Positions 40,428 through 49,983 are shown, numbered from the stretch's first letter. The stretch is 64,000 nucleotides of DNA from Streptomyces sp. NBC_01451 (GCF_036227485.1 NZ_CP109479.1:2666001-2730000); one strand, 5' to 3'. The notes: generated from the sequence alone by a model not told the origin. Numbers and translations are program-made.

Positions 40428-41846
40428 ATGTCGGAAGCCATCACCCGCTCCGCCACGACAAGTCCCGGCCTCCTCACGTCCCTGGAACCACTGCTGCGCG
40501 AATGGCTGCCGAGACAGCGCTGGTTCGCGGGCAAAGGACGTCCGGTCACCGGCTTCTCCCTGGTGGCGGCCACCGAACTGCTGCCGGTCACCACCCAGCT
40601 CGGCCTGTACCACCTCCTCGTACGCGCCCGTCAGCCCGCGCTTCAGGGCCCCGGAGACTGCTACCAGCTCCTCATAGGCACGCGCGAGGCGCTGCCGCCC
40701 CGGCTGGCGCCCGCGCTGATCGGGCACGTGGACCAGGGCCCGCTGGCCGGACGCACGGTGTACGACGCCCTGTACGACGCCCGGCCGGCCGCAGTGCTCC
40801 TGGAGGCGATGCGGACCCGGGCCCGGATCGGCGCGCTGCGCTTCGACCGGGACGGTGACGACAGCGGGGGCGAGGGCGGGATACCGGCGGGACTGGTGGC
40901 CCGGATGGTGACCGCGGAGCAGTCCAACTCGTCGATCGTCTATGGCGATACGTTCATTCTGAAGCTGCTCCGCCGGGTCATGCCGGGCGTCAACCCGGAC
41001 CTGGAACTCCCGCTGGCGCTGGCCCGCGAGGGCTGCCCCCGGGTACCGGCCCCGGTGGCGTGGATACACACCGACACCGCCGGGACGACCGACCCCGACG
41101 CGAAGCCGAACGCCGAGGACAGCTACGTACTCGGTGTCCTCCAGCCCTTCGTACGGGGTGCCACCGACGGCTGGGAGCTGGCGTTGCGCGAGCTGGCCAA
41201 GGGCGAGGACTTCAGCGCGGAGGCCCGGGCGCTCGGGCGGGCGACCGCCGAGGTGCACCTGGCGCTCGCCCGTGCCCTGCCCACCGTGACCCTGGGCCAC
41301 GCGCAGCTGCGCCCGCTGATCGACGGCATGACCGACCGCCTGGACGCGGCGGTCCAGGCCGTACCTGCCCTCCACCCGTACGCGCCCGGCCTGCGCTCGG
41401 CGTACGAGGCGCTGTCCGATCTCGCGGCCGAGGGCCAGACCTGGACGGCCCAGCGCATCCACGGGGATCTGCACCTCGGGCAGTGCCTGCGTTCGCCGTC
41501 CGGGGAGTGGTCGCTGATCGACTTCGAGGGCGAGCCGTCCAAGCCACTCGCGGAACGGCGGCTGCCGCAGCCTCCGGCCCGGGACATCGCGGGCATGCTC
41601 CGCTCCTTCGACTACGCGGCCCACTCGCTCCACCCCCGGCCGCCCGGCTGGGCGGCGGTGTGCAGGGCGGCGTACTGCGCCGGATACGCGGAGGTCGCCG
41701 GCCGGGACCCGCGTACCGATCCCGTCCTGCTGCGGGCGTACGAGACGGACAAGGCGGTGTACGAGGTGGTGTACGAGGCACGGCACCGCCCGGACTGGCT
41801 TCCGGTACCGATGTCGGCGGTACAGCGCCTGGCCGCACCCGGCTGA
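40428..41846 (+). CDS. mak: Maltokinase Mak (Pep2)
   Basis: A 472-residue kinase of the aminoglycoside-phosphotransferase-like fold, which phosphorylates maltose with ATP to maltose-1-phosphate, the GlgE donor. The N-terminal cap has LPRQRWFAGKGRPV, typical of maltokinases; the catalytic loop is IHGDLHLGQCL and the metal-binding Asp lies in SLIDFEGEPSKP. ATG 40428 follows GGAAAGGA. An in-frame start at 40341 would add 29 residues with no similarity. A 120-bp gap from treS is the longest in the operon and could hold a secondary promoter, though I see no clear one. Confidence 0.95.
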   Translation: MSEAITRSATTSPGLLTSLEPLLREWLPRQRWFAGKGRPVTGFSLVAATELLPVTTQLGLYHLLVRARQPALQGPGDCYQLLIGTREALPPRLAPALIGHVDQGPLAGRTVYDALYDARPAAVLLEAMRTRARIGALRFDRDGDDSGGEGGIPAGLVARMVTAEQSNSSIVYGDTFILKLLRRVMPGVNPDLELPLALAREGCPRVPAPVAWIHTDTAGTTDPDAKPNAEDSYVLGVLQPFVRGATDGWELALRELAKGEDFSAEARALGRATAEVHLALARALPTVTLGHAQLRPLIDGMTDRLDAAVQAVPALHPYAPGLRSAYEALSDLAAEGQTWTAQRIHGDLHLGQCLRSPSGEWSLIDFEGEPSKPLAERRLPQPPARDIAGMLRSFDYAAHSLHPRPPGWAAVCRAAYCAGYAEVAGRDPRTDPVLLRAYETDKAVYEVVYEARHRPDWLPVPMSAVQRLAAPG

Positions 41847-41911
41847 CCTCCCGCGGCAACCCGCCCGCGGCACCTCCCCCACCCTGACTCACCTCCGAAA
41901 GGCCCCCGCCC

Positions 41912-44479
41912 GTGACCCCGCACTCCCCGTCCAGCGGCTCGAAGAACCCGAAGAAGAAGACGTCCGCGAAGAAGGACCCTGGGAAAAAGGCGGCGAAGCA
42001 GGCGGCGAAGGCGGCGGCGAAGGAGTTGGAGAAGACGTTGGAGACAGGGCTGGGGAACGGGCCGGAGAAGGAGTCGAAGCCCAAGCCGGAGACGACGTCA
42101 GAGACGGCACCGGAAACGAACCCAGAAACGACACGGGAGACGACACCGGAGACGGAGACGGAGGCGGTGACGAAACCGGTGACAGAGCCGGTGCCGGAGC
42201 CGGTATCCGTGGCCGTGGCCGTGCCGAAAGCGGTGGTGGAGAAGCCGGTCCCGGAACCGGTCGAGGCCGCTCCGAAGGAGACCGTTCTCCTCCCCTCCCC
42301 CGTGCTGGACGCCTCCGACCGCGGGCGGCTGCTGGCCGGCACGCACCACGACCCGCACTCCGTCCTGGGCGCGCATCCGCTGCCGGGCGGGGTCGCTTTC
42401 CGGGTGCTGCGGCCGTACGCCCTGTCGGTGACCGTCGTGGCCGGCGATCTGCGGGCCGAGCTGCACGACGACGGCGACGGCTTCTTCTCGGGTGCGCTGC
42501 CGCTGCGGGGCGTCCCGGAATACCGGCTGGTCATCGCGTACGGGGACCAGGTGCAGGAGACCGAGGACGCGTACCGGCTGCTGCCCGCGCTGGGCGACCT
42601 GGACCTGCATCTCATCGGCGAGGGCCGGCACGAGGAGCTGTGGAAGGCGCTGGGCGCCGAGCCGATGACCCACCAGGGCGTCACCGGCACCCGCTTCGCC
42701 GTCTGGGCGCCGAACGCGCTCGGGGTACGGGTGACCGGGGGCTTCAACTTCTGGGACGGCACGGCGTATCCGATGCGGTCGCTGGGCGGCACCGGGGTGT
42801 GGGAGCTGTTCGTGCCGGGCATCGGCGAGGGTGAGCTGTACAAGTTCGAGATCACGCGCCCGGACGGCTCGAAGACACAGCGCGCGGACCCGATGGCCCG
42901 CCGGACCGAGGTTCCGCCCAACACGTCGTCCATCGTGCACAGTTCGCGCCACGAGTGGGAGGACGGGGAGTGGCTGGACCGGCGGGCGAAGGCCCCGGCG
43001 CACGAGGCCCCGATGTCGATCTACGAGATCCATCTGGCGTCCTGGCGACCGGGCCTGACGTACCGTCAGCTCGCCGACCAGCTCCCCGCCTATGTACGGG
43101 ACCTGGGCTTCACGCACGTGGAGTTGATGCCGGTGGCGGAGCACCCCTTCGGCGGCTCGTGGGGCTACCAGGTCACCGGTTTCTACGCGCCCACGGCCCG
43201 GCTGGGCACTCCGGACGACTTCAAGTACCTGGTGGACGCCCTCCACCGCGCCGGCATCGGCGTCCTGATGGACTGGGTCCCGGCCCACTTCCCGCGCGAC
43301 GACTGGGCGTTGGCCGAGTTCGACGGCCGCCCGCTCTACGAGCACTCGGATCCGCTGCGGGCCGCACACCCCGACTGGGGCACCCTGGAGTTCGACTTCG
43401 GCAGGCGTGAGGTCCGCAACTTCCTTGTGGCGAACGCCGTTTACTGGTGCGAGGAGTTCCACATAGACGGCCTGCGGGTGGACGCGGTCGCCTCGATGCT
43501 CTACCTCGACTACTCGCGTGAGCCGGGCCAGTGGACGCCGAACGAGCACGGCGGCCGGGAGAACCTGGACGCGGTCACCTTCCTCCAGGAGATGAACGCC
43601 ACGGTGTACCGGCGGGTCCCCGGGGTCGTGACGATCGCCGAGGAGTCGACGGCGTGGGACGGCGTCACCCGGGCCACGCACCACACGGGGCCCGGCGGGT
43701 TCGGCGGCCTGGGCTTCGGACTGAAGTGGAACATGGGCTGGATGCACGACTCGCTCGGCTACGTCCAGCACGACCCGGTCCACCGCAAGCACCACCACCA
43801 CGAGATGACCTTCTCCATGGTGTACGCGTACAGCGAGAACTACGTCCTGCCCATCTCCCACGACGAGGTCGTCCACGGCAAGGGCTCGCTGGTGTCGAAG
43901 ATGCCCGGCGACTGGTGGCAGCAACGGGCCACCGAGCGGGCGTACCTGGCCTTCATGTGGTCGCACCCCGGCAAGCAACTGCTGTTCATGGGCCAGGAGT
44001 TCGCGCAGGGCGCGGAGTGGTCGGAGGCCCATGGTCCCGACTGGTGGCTGCTGGACCCCGCGTACGGTGCGGAGGCGGACCACAGGGGCGTACGGGACCT
44101 GGTCCGCGACCTGAACACCGTGTACCGGGACACGCCGGCCCTCTGGCAGAAGGACACCCACCCCTCGGGCTTCGAATGGCTGGTCGGGGACGCGGCGGAG
44201 GACAACGTCTTCGCCTTCGTCCGCTACGACGCGGAGGGCACCCCTCTCGTGTCGATCAGCAACTTCTCCCCGGTCGTCCGCAGCGACTACCTCATCGGCG
44301 TCCCGGACACGGTCCCGGCCTGGCACGAGACCCTGAACACGGACGCGTCCCGCTACGGCGGCGCCGACATCCACAACCCGGACCCCCTGAAACCGGACCC
44401 CCAGCCCTGGCACGGCCGCCCGGCCAGCATCCGCGTGACCCTCCCCCCACTGGCGACGATCTGGCTGCGCCCGGCGTAG
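41912..44479 (+). CDS. glgB: 1,4-alpha-glucan branching enzyme GlgB
   Basis: An 855-residue GH13_9 branching enzyme introducing alpha-1,6 branches into the GlgE product. After two N-domains ([17 protein letters not shown] and [14 protein letters not shown]) the barrel has the nucleophile in [12 protein letters not shown] (about 523), the acid in TIAEESTAW (about 577) and [15 protein letters not shown]. Normal bacterial GlgB is about 730 residues; the surplus is a 125-residue tail that begins Lys-rich ([19 protein letters not shown]) and turns into Glu-Thr and Pro-Val repeats. GTG 41912 has GAAAGG about 10 nt upstream. It is the last gene of the operon. Confidence 0.95.
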   Translation: MTPHSPSSGSKNPKKKTSAKKDPGKKAAKQAAKAAAKELEKTLETGLGNGPEKESKPKPETTSETAPETNPETTRETTPETETEAVTKPVTEPVPEPVSVAVAVPKAVVEKPVPEPVEAAPKETVLLPSPVLDASDRGRLLAGTHHDPHSVLGAHPLPGGVAFRVLRPYALSVTVVAGDLRAELHDDGDGFFSGALPLRGVPEYRLVIAYGDQVQETEDAYRLLPALGDLDLHLIGEGRHEELWKALGAEPMTHQGVTGTRFAVWAPNALGVRVTGGFNFWDGTAYPMRSLGGTGVWELFVPGIGEGELYKFEITRPDGSKTQRADPMARRTEVPPNTSSIVHSSRHEWEDGEWLDRRAKAPAHEAPMSIYEIHLASWRPGLTYRQLADQLPAYVRDLGFTHVELMPVAEHPFGGSWGYQVTGFYAPTARLGTPDDFKYLVDALHRAGIGVLMDWVPAHFPRDDWALAEFDGRPLYEHSDPLRAAHPDWGTLEFDFGRREVRNFLVANAVYWCEEFHIDGLRVDAVASMLYLDYSREPGQWTPNEHGGRENLDAVTFLQEMNATVYRRVPGVVTIAEESTAWDGVTRATHHTGPGGFGGLGFGLKWNMGWMHDSLGYVQHDPVHRKHHHHEMTFSMVYAYSENYVLPISHDEVVHGKGSLVSKMPGDWWQQRATERAYLAFMWSHPGKQLLFMGQEFAQGAEWSEAHGPDWWLLDPAYGAEADHRGVRDLVRDLNTVYRDTPALWQKDTHPSGFEWLVGDAAEDNVFAFVRYDAEGTPLVSISNFSPVVRSDYLIGVPDTVPAWHETLNTDASRYGGADIHNPDPLKPDPQPWHGRPASIRVTLPPLATIWLRPA

Positions 44480-44509
44480 CACGCGGCACCTTCCCGCCCC
44501 GGTCGGCAC

Positions 44510-44640
44510 CCTTCAGCCCGTCCGGCGTCTGAGGACGAGCGCGTTCAGCGCGAAGGGGAGTCCGGGGGCGCGGCCCCCAGGAACGGGACAGGACGGGACG
44601 GGTAGGGGCGGCGGGGGCGGGGGCGGAACGAACCCACCGC
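44510..44640. repeat. Streptomyces-type dispersed intergenic element with hairpins
   Basis: The stretch beginning CCCGTCCGGCGTCTGAGGAC, continuing with TCCGGGGGCGCGGCCCCCAG and GAACGGGACAGGACGGGACG and ending in a G-rich tract closely resembles, from memory, an element scattered between convergent genes in many Streptomyces genomes. The GGGGGC/GCCCCC stem-loop (44564-44578) lies between the convergent glgB and P450 genes and may serve as a bidirectional terminator. Confidence 0.55.
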
Positions 44641-44650
44641 ACCCCCCGCC

Positions 44651-46066
44651 TCACCGCCCCCCGAACATCAACCTCCGCAACGCCCCCAGCAGCCCCCTGA
44701 CCTGACCGTCCCCGCCGGACACCACCGCCTCCCCCACCACAGCCGTCTCCCCCCGAACCCCACCACCGGCAACCCCCCGCCCCACCTCACCGCTCAACTC
44801 ATATCTCACCGGCAACAACCGCAGCCCTCGCACCACCGGCCCCGACCGCCACGGCAACTGATCCGCCGGCAGGGTCAGTTCGGCCTTCGTCAGGTGCTCG
44901 AAGATCCGCCCCACCGCCGTACTCACGATCATCCCGCCCAACTCCCGTGCCGCGCTGGGACACTGATGCGGCCCGGCCCCCCACCCCAGATGCGCCCGCG
45001 TGCTCACCGTCGCCCCGACCAGGTGAGACGCCCCGATCGCCATCAGGTCCCCGTGCGCCGCCGCGGCCGACGGCGAGACGATGTCCCCGCCCCGGATCCA
45101 GAAGTTCCCCAGCGCCACGTCCCGCGCCGCGAACCGGAAGCACATGTTGGCGACCGGCGGATTCACCAGCGCCGCCCTGTTCACGGTCTCCCCGAGCTGC
45201 CCGGCCGACAGACTGCGCCGCACTGTCGCGTTTCCGCGCAACACCTCCAGCAGCGTGTTCAGCACCATGTTCCCGGTGATGTCGTTCAGGTACACCGCGT
45301 TCATGAACAGCTCGCGCCCCAACTGCTCGTCCGACAGCTCCGGGTCGGCCAGCAGCATGTAGGAGGTCAGGTCGTCCCCGGGCCGCGCCCGCCGGTGCGC
45401 GGCCAGCCGCGTCATCGCGGCCAGCGCCCGCCCCGTCGCCGGTCCCGCGTCCGGCCCGGCGTCCAGCATCCGCCACAGGTCCATGACCAGCTCGTCCCCG
45501 AGCTCGACAGGGCACCCGAACAGCTTCGTGGTGACCATCAGCAGCAACGGCCGCGTGTACTGCGCCCCGAGGTCGGCGAACCCCGCCGTGCCCGACTCGG
45601 CCGCCAGCATCCCGATCAGCTCGTCGGCGTACCGCGCGACCGTCGCCCGCAACTCCCAGCCCTGCGGGGTCTGTCCGTCCTGGAACGGCCGCAGCGCCGC
45701 ATGGTGCGTGTGCCGGGCGGCGAGGTGCTCCTCGTCGTCCATGAACATCGTCTGCCGCACCTCGTAGCCCGCGAGCAGCGGCCAGTCCGGTGGCAGCCGA
45801 CCCTGCGCCCTGGCCCGCCAGTACCGCACGTCCCGCCGCCAGACACTCTCGTTCCGCAGTACCTCCAGCACCTCGCGGTAGTCGAGAACCAGCCACACCG
45901 GTACGCCCATCAGCCCCACCGGCGCCACGGGTCCGTAGGTGCGCCGAAGTCGCGCGTAGACCCCGCCCGGGTCGGCGTCGAACTCCGACGTCAACAGCGG
46001 TTCCACAGGCAACGACTCAAGCGCGGGGCTGTCGGCCGGCGCGGTCGCGAACGGATGGGCTTCCAT
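44651..46066 (-). CDS. Cytochrome P450-like protein with atypical K-helix and C-terminal tail
   Basis: A 471-residue P450 homologue. The heme loop WGAGPHQCPSARELG supplies the thiolate (about Cys367), and the following helix and preceding SxRxHLGWG region are typical. In the K-helix, where bacterial P450s have ExxR two residues before the PP pair, this protein reads NRAALVNPPV, so ExxR is absent at the expected spacing. The I-helix lacks the usual AGxxT (VYLNDITGN). About 50 extra Gly/Val-rich residues follow the fold. Loss of ExxR is known in the CYP157 family. ATG 46066 is tentative, with no good ribosome binding site. No ferredoxin or biosynthetic genes are adjacent. Confidence 0.8.
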   Translation of the reverse strand: MEAHPFATAPADSPALESLPVEPLLTSEFDADPGGVYARLRRTYGPVAPVGLMGVPVWLVLDYREVLEVLRNESVWRRDVRYWRARAQGRLPPDWPLLAGYEVRQTMFMDDEEHLAARHTHHAALRPFQDGQTPQGWELRATVARYADELIGMLAAESGTAGFADLGAQYTRPLLLMVTTKLFGCPVELGDELVMDLWRMLDAGPDAGPATGRALAAMTRLAAHRRARPGDDLTSYMLLADPELSDEQLGRELFMNAVYLNDITGNMVLNTLLEVLRGNATVRRSLSAGQLGETVNRAALVNPPVANMCFRFAARDVALGNFWIRGGDIVSPSAAAAHGDLMAIGASHLVGATVSTRAHLGWGAGPHQCPSAARELGGMIVSTAVGRIFEHLTKAELTLPADQLPWRSGPVVRGLRLLPVRYELSGEVGRGVAGGGVRGETAVVGEAVVSGGDGQVRGLLGALRRLMFGGR

Positions 46067-46161
46067 ACGCACACGCATACCGCACCAGCCGCACACGTGC
46101 AGTGACCATGGCGCGAACTGTTACGCCTTGGTGACTCCTGGTGCAGGCGTCACGTGTCCCC

Positions 46162-48429
46162 TCAGGCCCCGGCATCAGCCAGCGCCCCCGGCAACTCCCC
46201 CTGGTACAGCACGCCGACGCGCTGGGTGGCGCGGGTCAGCGCCACGTACAGGTCGCTCGTGCCGAAGGCACCCGGTTCGACCACCAGCACGGAGTCGAAT
46301 TCCAGCCCCTTGGCCTGCCGTGGATCGAGGAGTACGACATCCCTCGTCAGGTCGGGCTCCGCCCCCGCCTCCACACCGTCCAGCCGCGCGGCCAGCTCGC
46401 CGTGCAGCTCGCGCGGCGCGATCACCGCGAGCCGCCCCTCGACGGGCGCCAGTTCACCGACGGCCTTCTCGGCAGCCGCCGCCAGATCGGTGTGGACCGC
46501 CCGCACCCACGGCCGTACCCCGGTGGACCGTACGGACGCGGGCGGCTCGAAGTCCGGCCGTTCCGCCCGTACCACGGCCGCCGCGAGGTCCATGATCTCG
46601 GCCGGAGTCCGGTAGTTGACGCCCAGTCGGGCATGCTCCCAGCGGTCCTGGACGTACGGCGCGAGGATGTCCTCCCAGGATCCGACACCGCCCGGCTCGG
46701 CGGTCTGCGCGGGATCGCCGACCAGGGTCATCGACCGGGTCGGGCTGCGGCGCATGAGGAGGCGCCACGCCATCGGCGACAGCTCCTGCGCCTCGTCGAC
46801 GATGATGTGCCCGAACGCCCAGGTCCGGTCGGCGGCCGCCCGTTCGGCGGCGCTGCGCAGGTCGTCCTCCTCGTGCCGCTCGGCGAACCGCTCCGCGTCG
46901 ATGATGTCGTGCGCGGACAGGATCTCGGAGTCCTCCGCGTCCAGGTCCTCGAACTCGTACGTGCGGGAGGCGTACGAGACGTCCAGCACGCCCTGCGCGT
47001 AGGCGACCTGGCTGCTGCGCTCGCGCTCCGCCCGTGCCCGGGCCGGCCGGTCGTCCTCGCCGAGCAGTTCCGCCGCCTCGTCGAGCAGCGCTACGTCGGC
47101 CGTCGTCCAGGCCCGGGTCACGGGCCGCCGAATGGCATCCGCGTCGGCCTCCGACACGTACCCGTCCGGTGCGGCGAGGAAGTCCGCGACCAGTCGCCGC
47201 GGTGTGACGCGGGGCCACAACCGGTCGATGGCGGCCCAGACCTCACGGTTCTCGGCGAGGTCGTCGCGGATCTGGGTGATGTCGCTCGGGTCGAGGAGAT
47301 TGCTGCCGTCGTAGGGGTCGGTGCCGATCCGCTCCGCGAGCATCTCGGTCAGCGTGTTGAGGATGTGCCCCTCGAAATGCTCGCGCGCGACGTTGTGCGG
47401 CAGTTTCGCCTCGCGGGTGCGCTCCCGCGCCACGCTCACCAGTCCGGCGTCGAGCATGAGGATGTCCCGGTCGTGCTCGATGGCGATGACGGGGTCGGGC
47501 AGCCCCTGCCGGTCCCGTACGACGGCTGCCAGCACGTCGGCCATCCGGGCCCGCCCCTTGACCACAGCGGCTTCGGCCGTGTCGGCGGCGGTGGCCTTCA
47601 CGCCCGGGAACAGCTCGCCGACGGTCGCCAGCAGGACACCGGTCTCACCGAGCGAGGGCAGCACCTCGCCGATGTAGCCGAGGAAGGCGGGGTTGGGGCC
47701 GACGATCAACACGGCCCGCTTGGCGAGGAGTTCACGGTGTTCGTAGAGGAGGTAGGCGGCCCGGTGGAGTGCGACGGCGGTCTTGCCGGTACCGGGCCCG
47801 CCCTCCACCACCAGCACACCCCGGTGCGGGGCGCGGATGATCTCGTCCTGCTCGGCCTGGATGGTCTGCACGATGTCGTTCATCCGGCCGGTGCGGGCGG
47901 AGTCGAGCGCGGCGAACAGTACGGCGTCGCCGGAGGGGTCCTCGTAGCCGGTGCGCGTCTCGTCCCCGAGGTCGAGGATCTCGTCGTGCAGTCCGGTGAC
48001 GTTCCGCCCGTCGGTGCTGATGTGCCGACGCCGGCGCAGCCCCATCGTGGTGTGTCCGGTGGCGAGATAGAACGGCCGGGCGACCTCGGCCCGCCAGTCG
48101 ATGAGCATCGGGGTCCGCTCGGCGTCGTCGGCGCGCAGTCCGATCCGGCCGATGTGGTGCGTGACACCGGAGGTGAGATCGATCCGCCCGAAGCAGAGCG
48201 ACCCGTCGACGGCGTTCAGCGCGGCGAGCAGTCCCGACCGCTCGGCGACGAGCACGTCCCGTTCGAGCCGGGCCTGCATCGGCGTACTGCCCTGCGCGAG
48301 CGCGTCCGTGACGGAGTGCTCGGTGTCGCCGCGCAGGGCGTCCACGCGGGTGTAGAGCCCGTCGACGAATTCCTGCTCAATCCGCAATTCATCGCGAGTT
48401 GATTCCTTGTTTGCGCCCCTGTTTGACAA
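46162..48429 (-). CDS. helR: HelR/HelD-like UvrD-superfamily ATPase acting on RNA polymerase
   Basis: A 755-residue protein with an N-terminal antiparallel coiled-coil arm (about 1-100), Walker A GGPGTGKTAVALHR (about 212), a large central insertion, Walker B HIIVDEAQELSP, motif III LVGDPAQT and C-terminal motifs LGVNYRTP, QAKGLEFDSVLVV and LYVALTRATQ. This is the HelD/HelR architecture: these ATPases pry open stalled RNA polymerase, and actinomycete HelR also displaces rifamycins, giving resistance or tolerance. TTG 48429 is used, with GGGAG upstream. I see no obvious 19-bp rifamycin-associated element upstream. A perfect hairpin separates it from the trx gene. Confidence 0.85.
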   Translation of the reverse strand: MSNRGANKESTRDELRIEQEFVDGLYTRVDALRGDTEHSVTDALAQGSTPMQARLERDVLVAERSGLLAALNAVDGSLCFGRIDLTSGVTHHIGRIGLRADDAERTPMLIDWRAEVARPFYLATGHTTMGLRRRRHISTDGRNVTGLHDEILDLGDETRTGYEDPSGDAVLFAALDSARTGRMNDIVQTIQAEQDEIIRAPHRGVLVVEGGPGTGKTAVALHRAAYLLYEHRELLAKRAVLIVGPNPAFLGYIGEVLPSLGETGVLLATVGELFPGVKATAADTAEAAVVKGRARMADVLAAVVRDRQGLPDPVIAIEHDRDILMLDAGLVSVARERTREAKLPHNVAREHFEGHILNTLTEMLAERIGTDPYDGSNLLDPSDITQIRDDLAENREVWAAIDRLWPRVTPRRLVADFLAAPDGYVSEADADAIRRPVTRAWTTADVALLDEAAELLGEDDRPARARAERERSSQVAYAQGVLDVSYASRTYEFEDLDAEDSEILSAHDIIDAERFAERHEEDDLRSAAERAAADRTWAFGHIIVDEAQELSPMAWRLLMRRSPTRSMTLVGDPAQTAEPGGVGSWEDILAPYVQDRWEHARLGVNYRTPAEIMDLAAAVVRAERPDFEPPASVRSTGVRPWVRAVHTDLAAAAEKAVGELAPVEGRLAVIAPRELHGELAARLDGVEAGAEPDLTRDVVLLDPRQAKGLEFDSVLVVEPGAFGTSDLYVALTRATQRVGVLYQGELPGALADAGA

Positions 48430-48512
48430 TTCCGCTCCCGCTCGGATATACTCTGCTCAATGAACTTCTCGTGACCCGATTCAAGCAAAGTCGCGAACCA
48501 TTGAATATACGC

Positions 48513-48552
48513 AAAGAAATCCCCCGGGCGCAATCGCCCGGGGGATTTCTTT
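48513..48552 (-). terminator. Perfect 18-bp hairpin terminator after thioredoxin gene
   Basis: Arms 48513-48530 and 48535-48552 are exact complements (AAAGAAATCCCCCGGGCG type) around a 4-nt CAAT loop. The A-rich outer arm yields a U-rich tail on either strand, so this is a strong bidirectional terminator located 24 bp after the thioredoxin stop. Confidence 0.92.
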
Positions 48553-48575
48553 CTTGGTCCGTGGCCCGGAGTGCG

Positions 48576-48908
48576 TCAGAACACGTCGGACAGCTCCTCC
48601 AGCAACCGCCTTTTCGGCCGGGCCCCCACCATCGACCGCACCGGCTCCCCGCCCCGGAACACCATGAACGTCGGCATGGACAGCACCCGGTACGCGTTGG
48701 TCGTCAGGGGGTTGGTGTCCACGTTCAGCTGGACCACTTTCAGACGGTCGGACTCCTCCGCCGCGAGGGCGCTCAGCACCGGGGCCATCTGGCGGCACGG
48801 TGGGCACCAGTCGGCCGTGAACTCCACCAGGACCGGCAATTCGGCCCCGATCACCTCCGCCTCGAAGTCCGCGTCCGTCACCTCGGCCACACCCGCCGCC
48901 TTGATCAT
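48576..48908 (-). CDS. Thioredoxin with WCPPC active site
   Basis: A 110-residue single-domain thioredoxin fold: VLVEFTADWCPPCRQMAP with redox cysteines 35 and 38, the cis-proline in SMPTFMVF and the closing GARPKRRLLEEL helix. The active site is WCPPC and not WCGPC, which usually shifts redox potential and partner choice. ATG 48908 overlaps the TGA of the upstream MerR gene by 4 bp and has GGGGAGGA about 9 nt upstream, so regulator and thioredoxin are made together. It probably serves as an inducible thiol reductant under the control of that regulator. Confidence 0.92.
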   Translation of the reverse strand: MIKAAGVAEVTDADFEAEVIGAELPVLVEFTADWCPPCRQMAPVLSALAAEESDRLKVVQLNVDTNPLTTNAYRVLSMPTFMVFRGGEPVRSMVGARPKRRLLEELSDVF

Positions 48909-49345
48909 CGTGTTGGTCCTCCCCATTCGCATGCCGGTTCCGGACCGCCCGGAACCGTCGCCTCGGCCGCCAGTTCGTCGCGCGCCCGCTCGGCCCGCGT
49001 CAGCTGTTCGCCGACCTTGGCCCGTACCGACTGCAACTCACCGATCAGCGCGTCGAGTTCGTACAGCTTGCGGCGGTAGACGGCTAGTGACGCCGGGCAG
49101 GAGTCACCCTCCGGGTGACCCGCCCGCAGGCAGTCCACGAAGGGCCGGGTCTCCTCCAGGTCGAACCCGAAGTCCTGGAGGGTCCGGATCTGCCGGAGCA
49201 GCCTCAGGTCGTCCTCGTCGTAGGCGCGGTAGCCGTTGTCCGCGCGCCGCGCGGGCAGCAGCCCCCGCGACTCGTAGTACCGCAGGGTCCGTGTGGTGGT
49301 CCCGGCCCGAGCCGCCAGCTCGCCGATCCGCATGCCGATTCGCAT
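48905..49345 (-). CDS. MerR-family regulator (possible thiol or metal sensor) of thioredoxin
   Basis: A 146-residue regulator: MerR winged helix (residues 5-75, MRIGELAARAGTTTRTLRYYESRG), then a dimerisation helix and a short sensor region. Cys72 and Cys83 (VDCLRAGHPEGDSCP) sit where metal or redox MerR proteins place their ligand cysteines, and Cys139 lies near the end. ATG 49345 is preferred over 49333 because it falls at the predicted transcription start of a 19-bp-spacer promoter, implying leaderless translation. Its stop overlaps the thioredoxin start, so the operon is merR-trx. Whether the signal is a metal, disulfide stress or an electrophile is open. Confidence 0.87.
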   Translation of the reverse strand: MRIGMRIGELAARAGTTTRTLRYYESRGLLPARRADNGYRAYDEDDLRLLRQIRTLQDFGFDLEETRPFVDCLRAGHPEGDSCPASLAVYRRKLYELDALIGELQSVRAKVGEQLTRAERARDELAAEATVPGGPEPACEWGGPTR

Positions 49346-49352
49346 ACGTACG

Positions 49353-49383
49353 AACGTAGTCCTTGACGCCGACGTCAAGGCAA
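49353..49383 (-). promoter_or_regulatory. MerR-type promoter with 20-bp palindrome, merR-trx operon
   Basis: On the minus strand TTGCCT (49383-49378) and TACGTT (49358-49353) are exactly 19 bp apart. The spacer lies almost wholly within the palindrome CCTTGACG, four bases, CGTCAAGG (49361-49380). This is the textbook arrangement for a MerR activator bound between the -35 and -10 boxes. Confidence 0.7.
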
Positions 49384-49394
49384 CCTCCGCGGGC

Positions 49395-49910
49395 TCACCC
49401 CGGTGGCAGCAGCGGCTTCCCCACTACCGGGGAGGAGAGGACGATCGACGTGGTCGTCCGGCCCAGCGCCGACGTCTGTTCGAGGATGTCCTCCAGGTGG
49501 ACCGTGTGCTCCACGGCCACCTTGAGGATCCAGCAGTCCTCGCCGACCACGTGGTGCACCTCGGTGATCTCGGGGCGGGCGAGCTGCTCCAGGGTCCTGG
49601 GGTGCTTGAGGGTGTAGCCCCCGTGCGGATTGACCCGGACGAAGGCCTGGATGCCGTAGCCGAGGCGCGAGGGGGCGACACGGGCGCCGTATCCGGTGAT
49701 CGCGCCCGCCGACTCCAGCCGGCGTACGCGCTCCGTGACCGCCGCCGGGCTCAGCCGCACCCTCCTGCCCAGCTCGCTCAGTCTGATCCGGCCGTCGGTC
49801 TGGAGGAGCCCCAGGATCTGCCGGTCCAGCGCGTCGAAGGCCACCGCCGTTTCGTTGGCCGCGGCCCGCGACTGCCGTGGTTCTTTCGGTACCCCGGCCG
49901 TATGTCCCAT
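49395..49910 (-). CDS. Lrp/AsnC-family transcriptional regulator
   Basis: A 171-residue protein with the AsnC-type helix-turn-helix (about 25-75, FDALDRQILGLLQTDGRIRL and LSPAAVTERVRRLE) and the RAM ligand-binding domain (HHVVGEDCWILKVAVE). Lrp-like regulators form octamers that respond to amino acids. ATG 49910 follows a GGGGG-rich stretch; an alternative start 21 bp upstream has no advantage. It is divergent from the epimerase gene across 73 bp, so it may control that gene and itself. Confidence 0.9.
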   Translation of the reverse strand: MGHTAGVPKEPRQSRAAANETAVAFDALDRQILGLLQTDGRIRLSELGRRVRLSPAAVTERVRRLESAGAITGYGARVAPSRLGYGIQAFVRVNPHGGYTLKHPRTLEQLARPEITEVHHVVGEDCWILKVAVEHTVHLEDILEQTSALGRTTTSIVLSSPVVGKPLLPPG

Positions 49911-49983
49911 GACTCCCCCTTCAGAACTCACTGGTGCGTCAGGAGAATTATGATCGCAAGGTCAACAACGGGGAGGGGACGTC

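Noticed and set aside
44651..46066. Natural-product gene cluster around the P450
   Set aside because: Neighbours are glucan, RNA polymerase and redox genes; no synthase, tailoring set or ferredoxin is present.
48430..48512. Rifamycin-associated element upstream of helR
   Set aside because: I could not find a convincing long inverted repeat of that type in the 83 bp before the hairpin; a matrix search would be decisive.
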